A DNA stretch of 64,000 nucleotides. Source: Chloroflexota bacterium. GTDB taxonomy: Bacteria; Chloroflexota; Anaerolineae; Anaerolineales; Anaerolineaceae. The notes below the pieces were generated by a model. That model had not been told where the DNA came from. It did no database searches and worked only from the letters and a program-made list of their open reading frames with translations. Both the position numbers and the translations under genes were made by a program. Below, one piece after another: positions 17,096 to 25,693 of this stretch. Numbering within the stretch: the stretch's first letter is position 1; each line of letters begins with the position of its first letter. The stretch is from contig JAAYKH010000011.1 in the NCBI GenBank assembly GCA_012522475.1, forward strand, positions 1-64,000. Direction: 5' to 3'.

Positions 17096-17419
17096 TTACC
17101 TGCTCTTTGTGCTTTCATCAATCCAGTCTAAATAAGCTGCAGACCCTAACACGATCGGCAGGCAAAGAATTTCAGAGTTTTCATAGGTGTGCTGTTCAAG
17201 CACGGCTGATTCAACCTGTTTGTAAAGAGGCAGCCTGGTTTTTACATGCAATAGCCATTCCTTTTCTTTGTGGAGGCTGTCCTGCCAGTTGAAAAAACTT
17301 TCAGTGGGCATTATTTGCACGCAGGCAGCCAACCTCGCGTCCACCAGCATCTGTGCTAAACGTTCAGCCTCTTCCCGGCTGCCTGTCGTTATGGTGATTA
17401 AACAATAGTTGTGGGGCAT
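17096..17419 (-). CDS. cutA: CutA1 divalent-ion tolerance protein
   Basis: A 107-residue trimeric protein of the CutA1 family. Hallmarks are YCLITITTGSREEAERLAQMLV at the N-terminus, RLAACVQIMPTESFFNW (about residues 30-46) and KEWLLHVKTRLPLY. The late YENSEILCLPI matches the family's HPYExPEI motif with changes at the first positions. The start is placed at ATG 17419, which has GGAAAGG nine bases upstream; ATG 17428 is also possible. CutA was linked to metal tolerance, but its biochemical role remains uncertain. Confidence 0.92.
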   Translation of the reverse strand: MPHNYCLITITTGSREEAERLAQMLVDARLAACVQIMPTESFFNWQDSLHKEKEWLLHVKTRLPLYKQVESAVLEQHTYENSEILCLPIVLGSAAYLDWIDESTKSR

Positions 17420-17624
17420 ATTTTCCATCCTTTCCTTGCAAGTCGCCCAATTGCTTTCAGCAAAAAAAGCATAACTCACATTCTTTTTTACTCAGGTTCA
17501 GTCGTTTACAAGAATTTGCCAGAAGCCTGTACCAGCCTTATAATTAAGATAAGTTTTTTACATGCTCAAGTTTTTTTGAGCAACCAGGGGTGGTTTTTGT
17601 CAGGAAGTTGATTAAGAGGTCACG

Positions 17625-18488
17625 ATGCATGCACAAAATCAACCGAAATATCCCGTTTTTGTTATGTGCGGGAGGGATCTGCAGAGGCGGGAATTATTGC
17701 AGACGATCGACCCCAAAGAGAAGTATAAATCCAAGGCTTTACTGCCGTTTCTTGGCAAACGTTTGATCGATTGGCAGTTAGAAGCCCTGCAACAGTCTCC
17801 GTTTATTGAGGGGCTTTACTTGATTGGATTATCTGAACTGGATATCAGCTTTGACTTTCCTGTTCACTATGTCCCGGTTAAAACGACAGCAGCATTTGCT
17901 GACAAGCTCACCGCCGGCATTGATTATCTCAACGCAATTGGCAAGAGCCCAGAGCTGGTAATCATCAGCTCATCCGATGCTCCTGGCATCCAAACAGCCC
18001 ACATCAACCAATTTTTCAAGGGTCTTCAGGCGTTGCCAGGCAGTGAATTCGTGCTCTCGGTGGTTCCTGAAGATGTGATTGAGGCTGTCTTTCCCGGTTC
18101 ACGCCGGGTAGTGCTGCGTTTTAGCGACCACCAGCTTGTCCCCGGCGAGCTGTACGCATTAAGCCCACGCGCGATTCGAACAGGGCAAGAAATTATTGCC
18201 GGGATCAGCACCCGTCGCCGACAGATCAACCGCCGGGCACACAACATCAACGCCATGCCGGTGATTCGCTTGCTGGCTAAAAAACCGCTCATGTGGGGGA
18301 TTATCATTAAATACCTGCTCGGACTGGCGACGATGTCCGATGCAGAACGGGTTTTCTCAAAGACCTTTGATGCTCAAACCCGGGGTGTGATCGTCGCAGA
18401 TGCCGGTTTTGGCATGGACATCGACCTTCCCGAAGATTACGAGCGCCTGAAAGCTTATGTGCGGGCTCAATTAAGTGATACGGGGTAA
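17625..18488 (+). CDS. MobA-like GT-A nucleotidyltransferase/glycosyltransferase-fold protein
   Basis: A 287-residue cytoplasmic protein. The N-terminal half follows the NTP-transferase pattern KALLPFLGKRLIDWQLEAL (about residues 38-56), with an ISSSDAPGIQ stretch (about 106-115) in the place of the metal-binding Asp motif. It closes with GFGMDIDLPEDYERL, which MobA/CTP-transferase-like proteins show as D-x-D-x-P-x-D. The central part (SRRVVLRFSDHQLVPGELYALS) is less typical. The Gly-rich NTP loop LAGGxGxRxG is missing and replaced by MCGRDLQRRELL, so activity could be altered. No molybdenum-cofactor genes are nearby. Confidence 0.72.
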   Translation: MHAQNQPKYPVFVMCGRDLQRRELLQTIDPKEKYKSKALLPFLGKRLIDWQLEALQQSPFIEGLYLIGLSELDISFDFPVHYVPVKTTAAFADKLTAGIDYLNAIGKSPELVIISSSDAPGIQTAHINQFFKGLQALPGSEFVLSVVPEDVIEAVFPGSRRVVLRFSDHQLVPGELYALSPRAIRTGQEIIAGISTRRRQINRRAHNINAMPVIRLLAKKPLMWGIIIKYLLGLATMSDAERVFSKTFDAQTRGVIVADAGFGMDIDLPEDYERLKAYVRAQLSDTG

Positions 18489-19035
18489 TTAAGAAATAGG
18501 TTAAGGTCACTGTCTGTGGTTGGCAGATGGCGTCCATCCATGCTGAACCACCTTTCCCTTTGTTATCGGTCTCCATTCACGGTTCAGTTTTCACCACACA
18601 GCTTCAAGCTGCCAACATGAAGAATTCATCGCTCAACTTACTATATATTCCAATTAGAGGGTGATGAATGAGTTTTTACAAGGTACAGACCTTATTGCTA
18701 CTGCTTTAATACATATTGTGGTCAACTCCATTAGTATGTGCTTTTTCAAGTCTTTTATTCGCCTGCCAAGAGGAGAAAACCAACTCAATTCCACCAGTCA
18801 AACAAGATGCCCATAAGTACAATTATTGTCTGATACGTAGTTTTCCTTAACATCAAAACATACAACCACAATTTGATCTTATGATATTATAAGCAAGACT
18901 CTAAGGAATTAAAGTTCAAAGCAGTACAAAGAAGTAGTTTTAACAGGTAAACTAAGCATACTTTCATTCAGCTTAACCAAAAGTGAAAGAAAGAGAACCA
19001 TTTTAAGCCAAACTTTATTTTAAGGAGAAAACATT
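18489..19035. other. 547-bp gap without a gene
   Basis: No convincing reading frame or RNA. It contains the left member of a degenerate repeat pair (18651-18746) and the upstream region of the lipoprotein gene with an AAGGAGA ribosome-binding site at about 19020. The remaining sequence is AT-rich. Confidence 0.6.
18651..18746 (+). repeat. Left member of a degenerate direct repeat pair
   Basis: AATTAGAGGGTG at 18652 and CATATTGTGGT...TATGTGCTTTTT at about 18712-18744 recur with the same spacing at 19942 and 20003. The inner part is unrelated. Its 3' end is an imperfect hairpin followed by CTTTTT, so it may be an old terminator. Confidence 0.5.
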
Positions 19036-19881
19036 ATGAAAAAAGTAGCATTAGTTATGGCCTTTTTGTTAATTTTCACACTAACTGCTTGTAGTAGTAA
19101 AACAGAGGCTAGTGAACCCAAAGAGACAAAAGACAACTCGGGTGGTAACGGCTTTGTCTATGAGCCTAAAATGCCAGTACCAAAAGACCTACCAGTCTAC
19201 CCAGGAGCTGTTCTTTGGAGTGAGGTGGAGGGAGCTTGGGAAGGTGCAGATAGTGGAAATTGGATGTGGCTTTACAATTCAGAGGGAAGCGGAAACGAGA
19301 TTGTTGAGTTTTTCAAGACCGAACTGGAAGCCATGGGATTTGAAATTGGCACAGCACATGCGACACAAGAAGAGTTTGGTGTTTCTGATGTAGATTTTAT
19401 TGTGGCTGTCGGCTTTTTAGATGACGGAATATCTGACCCTACCCCTGATACTCCTGGGCGTGGCTATATGATAACATTAAATCTTGAAGCATGGGAAAAC
19501 CGATCAGCAAAAGCACCAGTAGAACCTGAAAACCCTGATCCTGGCTATGTATATGAACCCGGAAGAGCTATACCAGAAGGCTTACCTGTTTATCCAGGTG
19601 CGGTTTTGACCTTTGATACAGAAGTATGGTCGGCCGAGGGAACAGCTTGGATGTGGATGTATGAGGGGGCTGGTAGTGCGAAGGAGATTCTTGAGTTTTT
19701 TCAAGCTGAATTTGAAAAGTTGGGCTTTGAAATTGAGGAAACATTTGCAGACGACTTCGAGGTTTTTCTTCATGACACAACGGAAACAGTACATCTTGGA
19801 TGGTCGGCTGACGAAAGTGATGACCTGAGTCGGCTTGGCTATATGATTACAGTCAACCTTGATGGATGGGATAACCGATAA
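19036..19881 (+). CDS. Lipoprotein with two tandem copies of one domain
   Basis: A 281-residue lipoprotein. The signal MKKVALVMAFLLIFTLTAC has its lipid Cys at residue 19. Two copies of one domain of about 115 residues follow: YEPKMPVPKDLPVYPGAVL...WMWLYNSEGSGNEIVEFFKTELEAMGFEI and YEPGRAIPEGLPVYPGAVL...WMWMYEGAGSAKEILEFFQAEFEKLGFEIEE, each ending in GYMITxNLxxWxNR. The VYPGA...EIxEFFxxxLExxGFE pattern recurs in the lipoprotein at 53953 (YPGAEF...ELAEYYKQQL). RBS AAGGAGA. The gene sits alone between degenerate repeats. Codon use is more AT-rich than its neighbours, possibly from transfer. Function unknown. Confidence 0.85.
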   Translation: MKKVALVMAFLLIFTLTACSSKTEASEPKETKDNSGGNGFVYEPKMPVPKDLPVYPGAVLWSEVEGAWEGADSGNWMWLYNSEGSGNEIVEFFKTELEAMGFEIGTAHATQEEFGVSDVDFIVAVGFLDDGISDPTPDTPGRGYMITLNLEAWENRSAKAPVEPENPDPGYVYEPGRAIPEGLPVYPGAVLTFDTEVWSAEGTAWMWMYEGAGSAKEILEFFQAEFEKLGFEIEETFADDFEVFLHDTTETVHLGWSADESDDLSRLGYMITVNLDGWDNR

Positions 19882-19941
19882 TTTGTAAAGATAGACAAAG
19901 AAAGGAAAGCCTCTCTATTCTTTGTTGAGACTAAATAGCCC

Positions 19942-20038
19942 AAATTAGAGGGTGGTCACTAGACTCTCGCATCATATAGTAATTGACACTTAATGATTAG
20001 CATATATTGTGGTTGATTCTCACAATATATGCTTTTTA
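19942..20038 (+). repeat. Right member of the degenerate repeat pair
   Basis: It shares AATTAGAGGGTG and CATATTGTGGT...TATGCTTTTT with 18651-18746 at identical spacing. The pair flanks the lipoprotein gene, as if a gene-plus-terminator unit had been duplicated and one copy lost. Confidence 0.5.
19999..20038 (+). terminator. Terminator of the duplicated-domain lipoprotein gene
   Basis: A perfect 13-bp stem AGCATATATTGTG / CACAATATATGCT with a 9-base loop is followed by TTTTTA. Confidence 0.75.
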
Positions 20039-20315
20039 TAATGACAATTTGGTGGTTTAAATGGAGGGATTGAAAATCATAACATCTTTAAGCTAATCAT
20101 TACACGATAAAACCATCATAAAGAATCGAAAATATCAAGCAGAGACGGGCGATATTTGCACTAAATACCCGTGTAATAGCCATATGTGGGCGTTCCAGCT
20201 ATCACCCGTTGTATGGAATATAGGCTCAACTTACCCCCGTTACAGCCTATCTTCACCATAAGGGGTATAATCCGATGGCTAAAAATATCGAATTGATTTT
20301 GAGAAGTTTATTAAA
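20039..20315 (+). promoter_or_regulatory. Upstream region of prfA
   Basis: No gene is seen. TATAAT at 20266-20271 is a good -10 for prfA, 45 bp before its ATG. Three short related blocks precede it: ACCCGTGTAATAGCC (about 20166), CACCCGTTGTATGG (about 20202) and ACCCCCGTTACAGCC (about 20232). They could be iterated protein-binding sites, or chance. Confidence 0.35.
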
Positions 20316-21377
20316 ATGTTAGAAAAACTTACAGGAATCCTTCAACGCTTTGAAGACATTGAAAAACAGTTGGCTGTAGTGGGCGATGACTATACCACTG
20401 CAATAGAGCTCTCTAAAGAACGGTCTGATCTGGAGCCGCTGGTCACGCAGGCACGCGATTATCAACAAACCTTGGCGCGCATCGATGAAACCAAAACCCT
20501 GCTGGAAGCTGACGATGAAGAATTGCGCAGCCTGGCAGAATTAGAACTCGATACGCTCAGGGAGAAGTGCAACCAGCTTGAAGCCAGGCTAAAAAGCTTG
20601 CTCGTTCCTAAAGACCCACGCGATCAGCGCAACGTTATCATGGAAATTCGTGCCGGCGCTGGCGGTGACGAGGCCGGCCTATTTGCCGCGGACCTCTTCC
20701 GGATGTATTCCCGCTATGCTGAACGACAGAACTGGCACAGCGAGATCCTTTCCCTGCATGAAACCGGCATCGGCGGGATCAAAGAGGTCAGTTTTATAAT
20801 CAAAGGCAAGGGCGTTTTTTCGCGCTTGAAATTCGAGTCGGGCGTTCACCGCGTCCAACGGGTTCCTGAAACCGAGTCTCAGGGGCGGATACACACCTCT
20901 ACAGTTACCGTTGCTGTATTGGCCGAAGTCGACGACGTCGAAATCAACATTCCAGATTCAGATATCAACATCGACGTTTTCAAATCCGCAGGCGCTGGTG
21001 GTCAAAACGTACAGAAAAATGCCACAGCAGTCCGCATCACCCACCTGCCCACGGGTATGGTTGTCGCCTGCCAGGATGAACGCTCGCAGCTTCAAAATAA
21101 AACTCGGGCAATGAGTATCCTCAAAGCACGCTTATTTGAAATCGAAGAACAAAAAAAGCAAGCGCAAGAAGCCGCCACCCGTCGCTCGCAAATCGGCACC
21201 GGTGAACGTTCTGAGAAAATCCGCACTTACAACTTCCCGCAGAGCCGTGTCACGGATCATCGCATCAACCTGTCATCCTACGATCTGGGCGGCGTTTTAG
21301 ATGGCGATATCGACGCGTTTATCAACGAGCTCACGCTCGTAGACGAGGCTGAAAAACTGACCCTGGTGGAGGAGTAA
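20316..21377 (+). CDS. prfA: Peptide chain release factor 1
   Basis: A 353-residue class I release factor recognising UAA and UAG. Domain 1 is helical (about residues 1-100). The codon-recognition domain includes HRVQRVPETESQGRIHTSTVTVA, and domain 3 carries G-A-G-G-Q-N-V (the GGQ loop, about 226-232) whose Gln is the target of PrmC. Length is normal. A -10 box lies 45 bp upstream. It is the first gene of prfA-prmC-tsaC; the RBS for prmC lies in its last codons. Confidence 0.97.
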   Translation: MLEKLTGILQRFEDIEKQLAVVGDDYTTAIELSKERSDLEPLVTQARDYQQTLARIDETKTLLEADDEELRSLAELELDTLREKCNQLEARLKSLLVPKDPRDQRNVIMEIRAGAGGDEAGLFAADLFRMYSRYAERQNWHSEILSLHETGIGGIKEVSFIIKGKGVFSRLKFESGVHRVQRVPETESQGRIHTSTVTVAVLAEVDDVEINIPDSDINIDVFKSAGAGGQNVQKNATAVRITHLPTGMVVACQDERSQLQNKTRAMSILKARLFEIEEQKKQAQEAATRRSQIGTGERSEKIRTYNFPQSRVTDHRINLSSYDLGGVLDGDIDAFINELTLVDEAEKLTLVEE

Positions 21378-21381
21378 CCCC

Positions 21382-22257
21382 ATCAACCTGCTGGAGACTC
21401 GGAAATTTCTCAAGGAAAAACTGGCATTGGCCGGTTGCGATTCTCCCGGTCTGGTCAGCCTGGTTTTACTGGAGCATACCCTCCAGCAGCCCAAGAGCTG
21501 GCTGCTCAGTCATTCCGAGTACAAACTCACACCCCAGCAACGAAACGCCTTACAAGAAAGCACACAACACTATCTCCAGGGTACCCCGCTGCCCTATATC
21601 CTGGGTACTTGGGAATTCTTCGGGCGCAGCTTTATCGTCACACCCGACGTCCTCATCCCCCGACCTGAAACCGAAATCCTGGTCGAGCTGGCTCTGGAGC
21701 ATACTCGCGCCTTGCAATCGCCGCTCGTCGTCGACGTCGGTACCGGCTCTGGCTGTATCGCCATCAGCCTGGCCGCAGCGCAGGATACGGCAACCGTTTT
21801 GGGGGTGGACCTTTCCTTGCGGGCTCTGCAAATTGCCCGACGGAATGCCCAGCGCTGGGATCAGTCCCGGGTGCACTTTCTCCAGGCCGATTTGCTGTCG
21901 CCGTCGCCGGTCAAATTTGATTTAATTTGTGCCAACCTGCCCTACATCCCCACCCAGGCCCTGGCTGGCTTGTCCGTATCCCGCTGGGAACCGCAGTTAG
22001 CCCTGGATGGCGGGGCTACCGGTTTAGAAAGCATTCACCGCCTATTGGCACAAGCCCAATCCCGGTTAAGCCCAAACAGTGTGATCCTGCTTGAAATTGA
22101 ATCCACCCACGGCACTGACGCCCTAGATGCCGCCCAGGAGTTTTTTCCCCACGCACGCCATCGTTTGGTGCGCGATCTGGCCGGACACAACCGCATTTTA
22201 GAAATCCACACAGCCGATGCAGGCAACCCACAAGATGGGGCACTAAACAATGGTTGA
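21382..22257 (+). CDS. prmC: Release factor glutamine methyltransferase, apparent ATC start
   Basis: An N5-glutamine methyltransferase that modifies the GGQ Gln of release factors with SAM. The catalytic part has VVDVGTGSGCIAISLA (SAM motif I, about residue 95), and the substrate motif appears as A-N-L-P-Y instead of the usual N-P-P-Y. The first in-frame TTG (21427) would cut into the conserved N-terminus. The frame stays open upstream to reading (I)NLLETRKFLKEKLALAG, just the expected PrmC start, and the codon where Met belongs is ATC (21382). GGAGGAG lies eight bases before it. CTG at 21388 or 21391 is an alternative. From ATC the protein is 291 residues. The last 8 bp overlap tsaC (ATGGTTGA). 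Confidence 0.85.
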   Translation: MNLLETRKFLKEKLALAGCDSPGLVSLVLLEHTLQQPKSWLLSHSEYKLTPQQRNALQESTQHYLQGTPLPYILGTWEFFGRSFIVTPDVLIPRPETEILVELALEHTRALQSPLVVDVGTGSGCIAISLAAAQDTATVLGVDLSLRALQIARRNAQRWDQSRVHFLQADLLSPSPVKFDLICANLPYIPTQALAGLSVSRWEPQLALDGGATGLESIHRLLAQAQSRLSPNSVILLEIESTHGTDALDAAQEFFPHARHRLVRDLAGHNRILEIHTADAGNPQDGALNNG

Positions 22258-22876
22258 TACTCGCATCCTCACCGTTGATGACCCCCAGGCCATAGCCGCC
22301 GCAAAACAGACCATTGACCAGGGCGGTGTCATCGCTTTTCCCACTGACACCATCTACGGTGTGGCGGTTGACGCCTTCAACTCGCAAGCCATCAAAGCGC
22401 TTTATGCTGCCAAACAGCGACCAGATGAAAAAGCCCTGCCCGTTTTAATCGGTGATGCTCACCAGCTAACACAGCTTATACAGCATACCGATCAACGCCT
22501 GCACCGCATTGCCGCTGCATTCTGGCCCGGTCCATTAACCCTAATCCTCCCCAAAAAAATCGGGGTTCCCGCCGAACTTTCGCCTTACCCTACCATCGGT
22601 GTCCGTATGCCAAACCTGGTATTTACCCTGGCCTTGCTGCGAGAAACTGGCCCACTGGCTACCACCTCAGCAAACCTTTCCAGGGGCCCCAATCCAGTTG
22701 ATGCTGCCAGTGTCATCAGCCAATTGGGCGAGCATATTGACTTGCTCCTGGATGGCGGGTCCACACCCGGTCCAACTGCGTCGACAGTCGCAGACCTCAC
22801 CGGTCCGGTTATTCAAATCTTACGCGCTGGGCCAATCTCTCTTGCCGAATTACAGTCCATCGCTGATCCAGGCTAG
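22250..22876 (+). CDS. tsaC: L-threonylcarbamoyladenylate synthase (Sua5/YrdC/YwlC family)
   Basis: A 208-residue enzyme making threonylcarbamoyl-AMP from Thr, bicarbonate and ATP, the first step of t6A-37 tRNA modification. Signature: GGVIAFPTDTIYGVAVDA (about residues 23-40), KQRPDEKALPVLI, FWPGPLTLIL and TTSANLSR. It is the short form without the C-terminal Sua5 domain. It overlaps prmC by 8 bp, so it is translationally coupled. The partner tsaD is elsewhere in this window (37499). Confidence 0.95.
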   Translation: MVDTRILTVDDPQAIAAAKQTIDQGGVIAFPTDTIYGVAVDAFNSQAIKALYAAKQRPDEKALPVLIGDAHQLTQLIQHTDQRLHRIAAAFWPGPLTLILPKKIGVPAELSPYPTIGVRMPNLVFTLALLRETGPLATTSANLSRGPNPVDAASVISQLGEHIDLLLDGGSTPGPTASTVADLTGPVIQILRAGPISLAELQSIADPG

Positions 22877-22927
22877 GCCTTCTTTTTACCTGCACCCCGG
22901 TCGTTCTTGATCTTCATCAATTTATTG

Positions 22928-24331
22928 TCATTCAACCGGTTCACGGGGAATTGACGATCCCGGTAGGTCTGGCAATTCACCCTCCTGTGGTAGCTCCTCC
23001 TTAGATGGGTCCGGAGGCGATTCCAGCAGTACATCCGGGATTTCCGTTTCAATCTGGCGAACCCGCGGGTTGAGATACGCTGCCGCACTGGCGGCCATCA
23101 AGACGAAACCACTGCAAATCATCATCAACCCAATGCCGCGTCCACTTCCAACCCCAATCCATCGACCGATGAAGGTGTCTGCCAGCGCACCGCCCTCAAC
23201 CAGCCAGGGGTTAAAAGCCTGATCGGCCAGAACACCGCTGAGAATATATGCCAGGGGCATCATCGAAAGCGAGATCATATTGCGTGTGGCAAAAACTCGC
23301 CCCTGAACCTCTGGGGCAACCTTTTTAGCAAAGATCGCGGAGCTGGGCCCCGTGGAAAAGGGGATGAAAAACATCAATATAAAGAGTCCAGCGCTAACGA
23401 AAATCAGTGAGGGTTGCCATCCCGCCACACAAAAGCCAACCGAGGCCAGGGCGATGAACCCAATCACGGCTCCGATTAAATTCTTTTTCGGTCCGCCCCA
23501 GATGCTCATCAGAAGGCTCCCGGCCAGCATACCAACCCCTGCCACAGTTTGAGCGGTGCCAAATTGAGTTGCAGTGCCAAATGAAAGCACCAATGGGCCA
23601 ATCATTGCGCTGGATAAGTTGGCTGTAAAGTTCACGACCGCAAAATAAAACAACAACCCCAGCAACCCTTTTCGTTCGGCCAGGTATTCCCAGCCAAAAA
23701 TCACGTCTTTGATGATCGCATGCTTATCGTCAGGGTCAAAGTCTTTTCTTTCAGGCTGGGGGATCTTCACAATCACCAGGGTCAAAATCGCAAACAGGTA
23801 GGTCACCACATCAATTAAGATGATCGCTTTCATACCGACACTTGTAACCAGGATGCCAGCTAGGAGCGGGGTCAGAATCGATTCGATAGCGCTGCCCATC
23901 TGCACCATGCTGTTAGCCCGCGAAAGCTGGTCTTTTGGCACCAGCATCACAATTGACGCCGAATACGCCGGCTGTTGAAATGCAGCAAAAATCGAACCCA
24001 GAAAGCTGATCAGGTAAACCGTCCAAACTTCCATCCGCCCTGACAGCAAAAAAATGGCGGTTGCAAAGGTGATGACACCCGAAAGTGAATCTGAAATCAG
24101 CATGATCTTTTTGCGATTCCATCGGTCTGAAAGCGCACCTGCCACAGGCGATAAAATCACCCGTGGCAAAATTGCAAACAAACCTGTAAGCGCAAAGGGT
24201 GTGGCCTGTCCAGTTTGTTCAAAGATCCATACCGCCAGCGCAAAGCCGATCAATCCCGAGCCGATCATCGAACCGAGCTGTCCCAGCCAGATGATAAAAA
24301 AAGTTTTCATCCCCTGTGTAGATTTGTGCAT
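22928..24331 (-). CDS. MFS permease (MFS_3-type, drug or siderophore efflux style)
   Basis: A 467-residue integral membrane transporter with about 12 hydrophobic segments. The loop after TM2 reads GALSDRWNRKKIMLISD, the major-facilitator motif A (GxLaDrxGRkxxl type). The C-terminal 55 residues are hydrophilic and Pro/Glu-rich (LLESPPDPSKEELPQEGELPD). The nearest relative in the window is the MFS gene at 40139, which shares the WLGQLGSMIGS start. The start at 24331 follows gaaaacgATG. The substrate is not determinable. It is convergent with prfA-prmC-tsaC. Confidence 0.9.
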   Translation of the reverse strand: MHKSTQGMKTFFIIWLGQLGSMIGSGLIGFALAVWIFEQTGQATPFALTGLFAILPRVILSPVAGALSDRWNRKKIMLISDSLSGVITFATAIFLLSGRMEVWTVYLISFLGSIFAAFQQPAYSASIVMLVPKDQLSRANSMVQMGSAIESILTPLLAGILVTSVGMKAIILIDVVTYLFAILTLVIVKIPQPERKDFDPDDKHAIIKDVIFGWEYLAERKGLLGLLFYFAVVNFTANLSSAMIGPLVLSFGTATQFGTAQTVAGVGMLAGSLLMSIWGGPKKNLIGAVIGFIALASVGFCVAGWQPSLIFVSAGLFILMFFIPFSTGPSSAIFAKKVAPEVQGRVFATRNMISLSMMPLAYILSGVLADQAFNPWLVEGGALADTFIGRWIGVGSGRGIGLMMICSGFVLMAASAAAYLNPRVRQIETEIPDVLLESPPDPSKEELPQEGELPDLPGSSIPREPVE

Positions 24332-24546
24332 CGTTTTCCTTTACATTGTGTCCGCAATGACCTTCCCACAAAGAGCTTGTGGGAGGGAACTCAACCAAAA
24401 CTCATTCATGTCGATCACACGCCGGGCAATTATTTGGATTTCCAAAAGTTCAGCAGTCAGCCATTACCGATTAAATTATTTGATACAACGCATCAAGTTT
24501 AATATCGCATGGCACGCCTGTCAAACAATTTGAGCGATCGCTGGAA

Positions 24547-24580
24547 TTAAAAACACTCCTTTGTGAAAGGAGTGTTTTTA
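24547..24580 (-). terminator. Terminator of the DUF4349 gene
   Basis: TAAAAACACTCCTT / AAGGAGTGTTTTTA forms a 14-bp stem with built-in A and T runs, active in both directions. It lies 28 bp after the DUF4349 stop. Confidence 0.85.
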
Positions 24581-24607
24581 TGTAAGATTCTTACCAGGAT
24601 GAACAGC

Positions 24608-25585
24608 CTATTTATCCTGACCGGGTACATCTTCGGGCTGCGTGAGTGTTTCCAGCTCAGCTTTGGCAGCCTTCTTTTGTGCTCTGCGTTTGAGGAAATA
24701 CCGCACCAGGAAGTACACCACAATACCCAGCGGGATCAGGAAGGGCAAGCAAAAAATGCCAAACCAGATTAATGAATCCACAACGCTTTGCCCAACTTCA
24801 ATCAGCGCTTCAACAGCAGCTTTGACTGTCCCTTTGGGCTCCCAACCGACGATCTCAATCGGTTGTAATGAGCGTTTGGCAATGATGTCCACTGAAAGTG
24901 CCGAAAGGGCCGCAGATTCTTCTAGGTAGCGCATCCGACCTTTGACAATTTCAATTTCTCCCCGGTAATAGGTGAGCTCGCCGAAGATATCCACCACGTC
25001 CTGCGGATCCTTAGCCTCTTCCATTAACTCAGCCAGCGCTTTTTCAGCCGCCTCCAGATTACGCAACCGGGATTCGAGGTCTGTGAATTCAGCGGTCACA
25101 TCCTGGCCGGAGATATTCTCTGAAATAATGTCTTCACGTGGGTTAGGTGTTAGGTCTTTGATTGAATCCATAATCGAATTCAAACGGCCTGCGGGTACCC
25201 GTACCATAATACTGGCTGTCGGCAAGCTACCCCGATCTGTGTTCGTTTTATACAGGTTGGAAGAGACCACAAAGCCACCGGATTGCTCGGCTATATCAAT
25301 AATTTTCTGCATTGTTATTTCCGGGTCTTCAACCGAAATTCGCATATCGGCGTTATAGATCACCATACGCTCGATTGCTTTTGCTGATTCGCCCAGCCCC
25401 GAAACAAGGCTGCTCTCTTCTTCAAAAGCAAAGTCCGCTTGAACTCCCATTTCATAACTTTCAGCCATTGGTGCATCCGGCACCCTCCACATTTCATCGC
25501 TCGCGGCCGATTTAGGAGCGCAGGCTCCAGCCAATAAGCTGACCCCAAGAAAGACAATTATTAACCATACTCGTTTTGTATGCAT
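24608..25585 (-). CDS. DUF4349 lipoprotein with C-terminal membrane anchor
   Basis: A 325-residue lipoprotein. ATG 25585 (GAGGAG six bases upstream) gives MHTKRVWLIIVFLGVSLLAGAC with a lipobox Cys. The central DUF4349 core shows MVIYNADMRISVEDPE, GGFVVSSNL and ASIMVRVPAGRLNSIMDSI. A coiled-coil stretch (DLESRLRNLEAAEKALAELMEEA) follows, then YYRGEIEIVKGRMRYLEESAALSALSVDI. A C-terminal membrane segment (FGIFCLPFLIPLGIVVYFLVRYFL) ends in a basic tail. This is the usual DUF4349 layout. Function is unknown; it is thought to act in the envelope. Confidence 0.88.
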   Translation of the reverse strand: MHTKRVWLIIVFLGVSLLAGACAPKSAASDEMWRVPDAPMAESYEMGVQADFAFEEESSLVSGLGESAKAIERMVIYNADMRISVEDPEITMQKIIDIAEQSGGFVVSSNLYKTNTDRGSLPTASIMVRVPAGRLNSIMDSIKDLTPNPREDIISENISGQDVTAEFTDLESRLRNLEAAEKALAELMEEAKDPQDVVDIFGELTYYRGEIEIVKGRMRYLEESAALSALSVDIIAKRSLQPIEIVGWEPKGTVKAAVEALIEVGQSVVDSLIWFGIFCLPFLIPLGIVVYFLVRYFLKRRAQKKAAKAELETLTQPEDVPGQDK

Positions 25586-25693
25586 CAGATTCTCCTCACT
25601 CTCTTGATTCATTATCATTATACATATATTTTATTAACGTCCAAGTTGGAAAAATAGTTCCCAAGTCATAAGTGGTGTTGCAGAGCAAAGGTT

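Noticed and set aside
17420-17479. Longer N-terminus for CutA (start at 17479)
   Set aside because: The extra 20 residues have no match to the family start, and the best RBS precedes ATG 17419.
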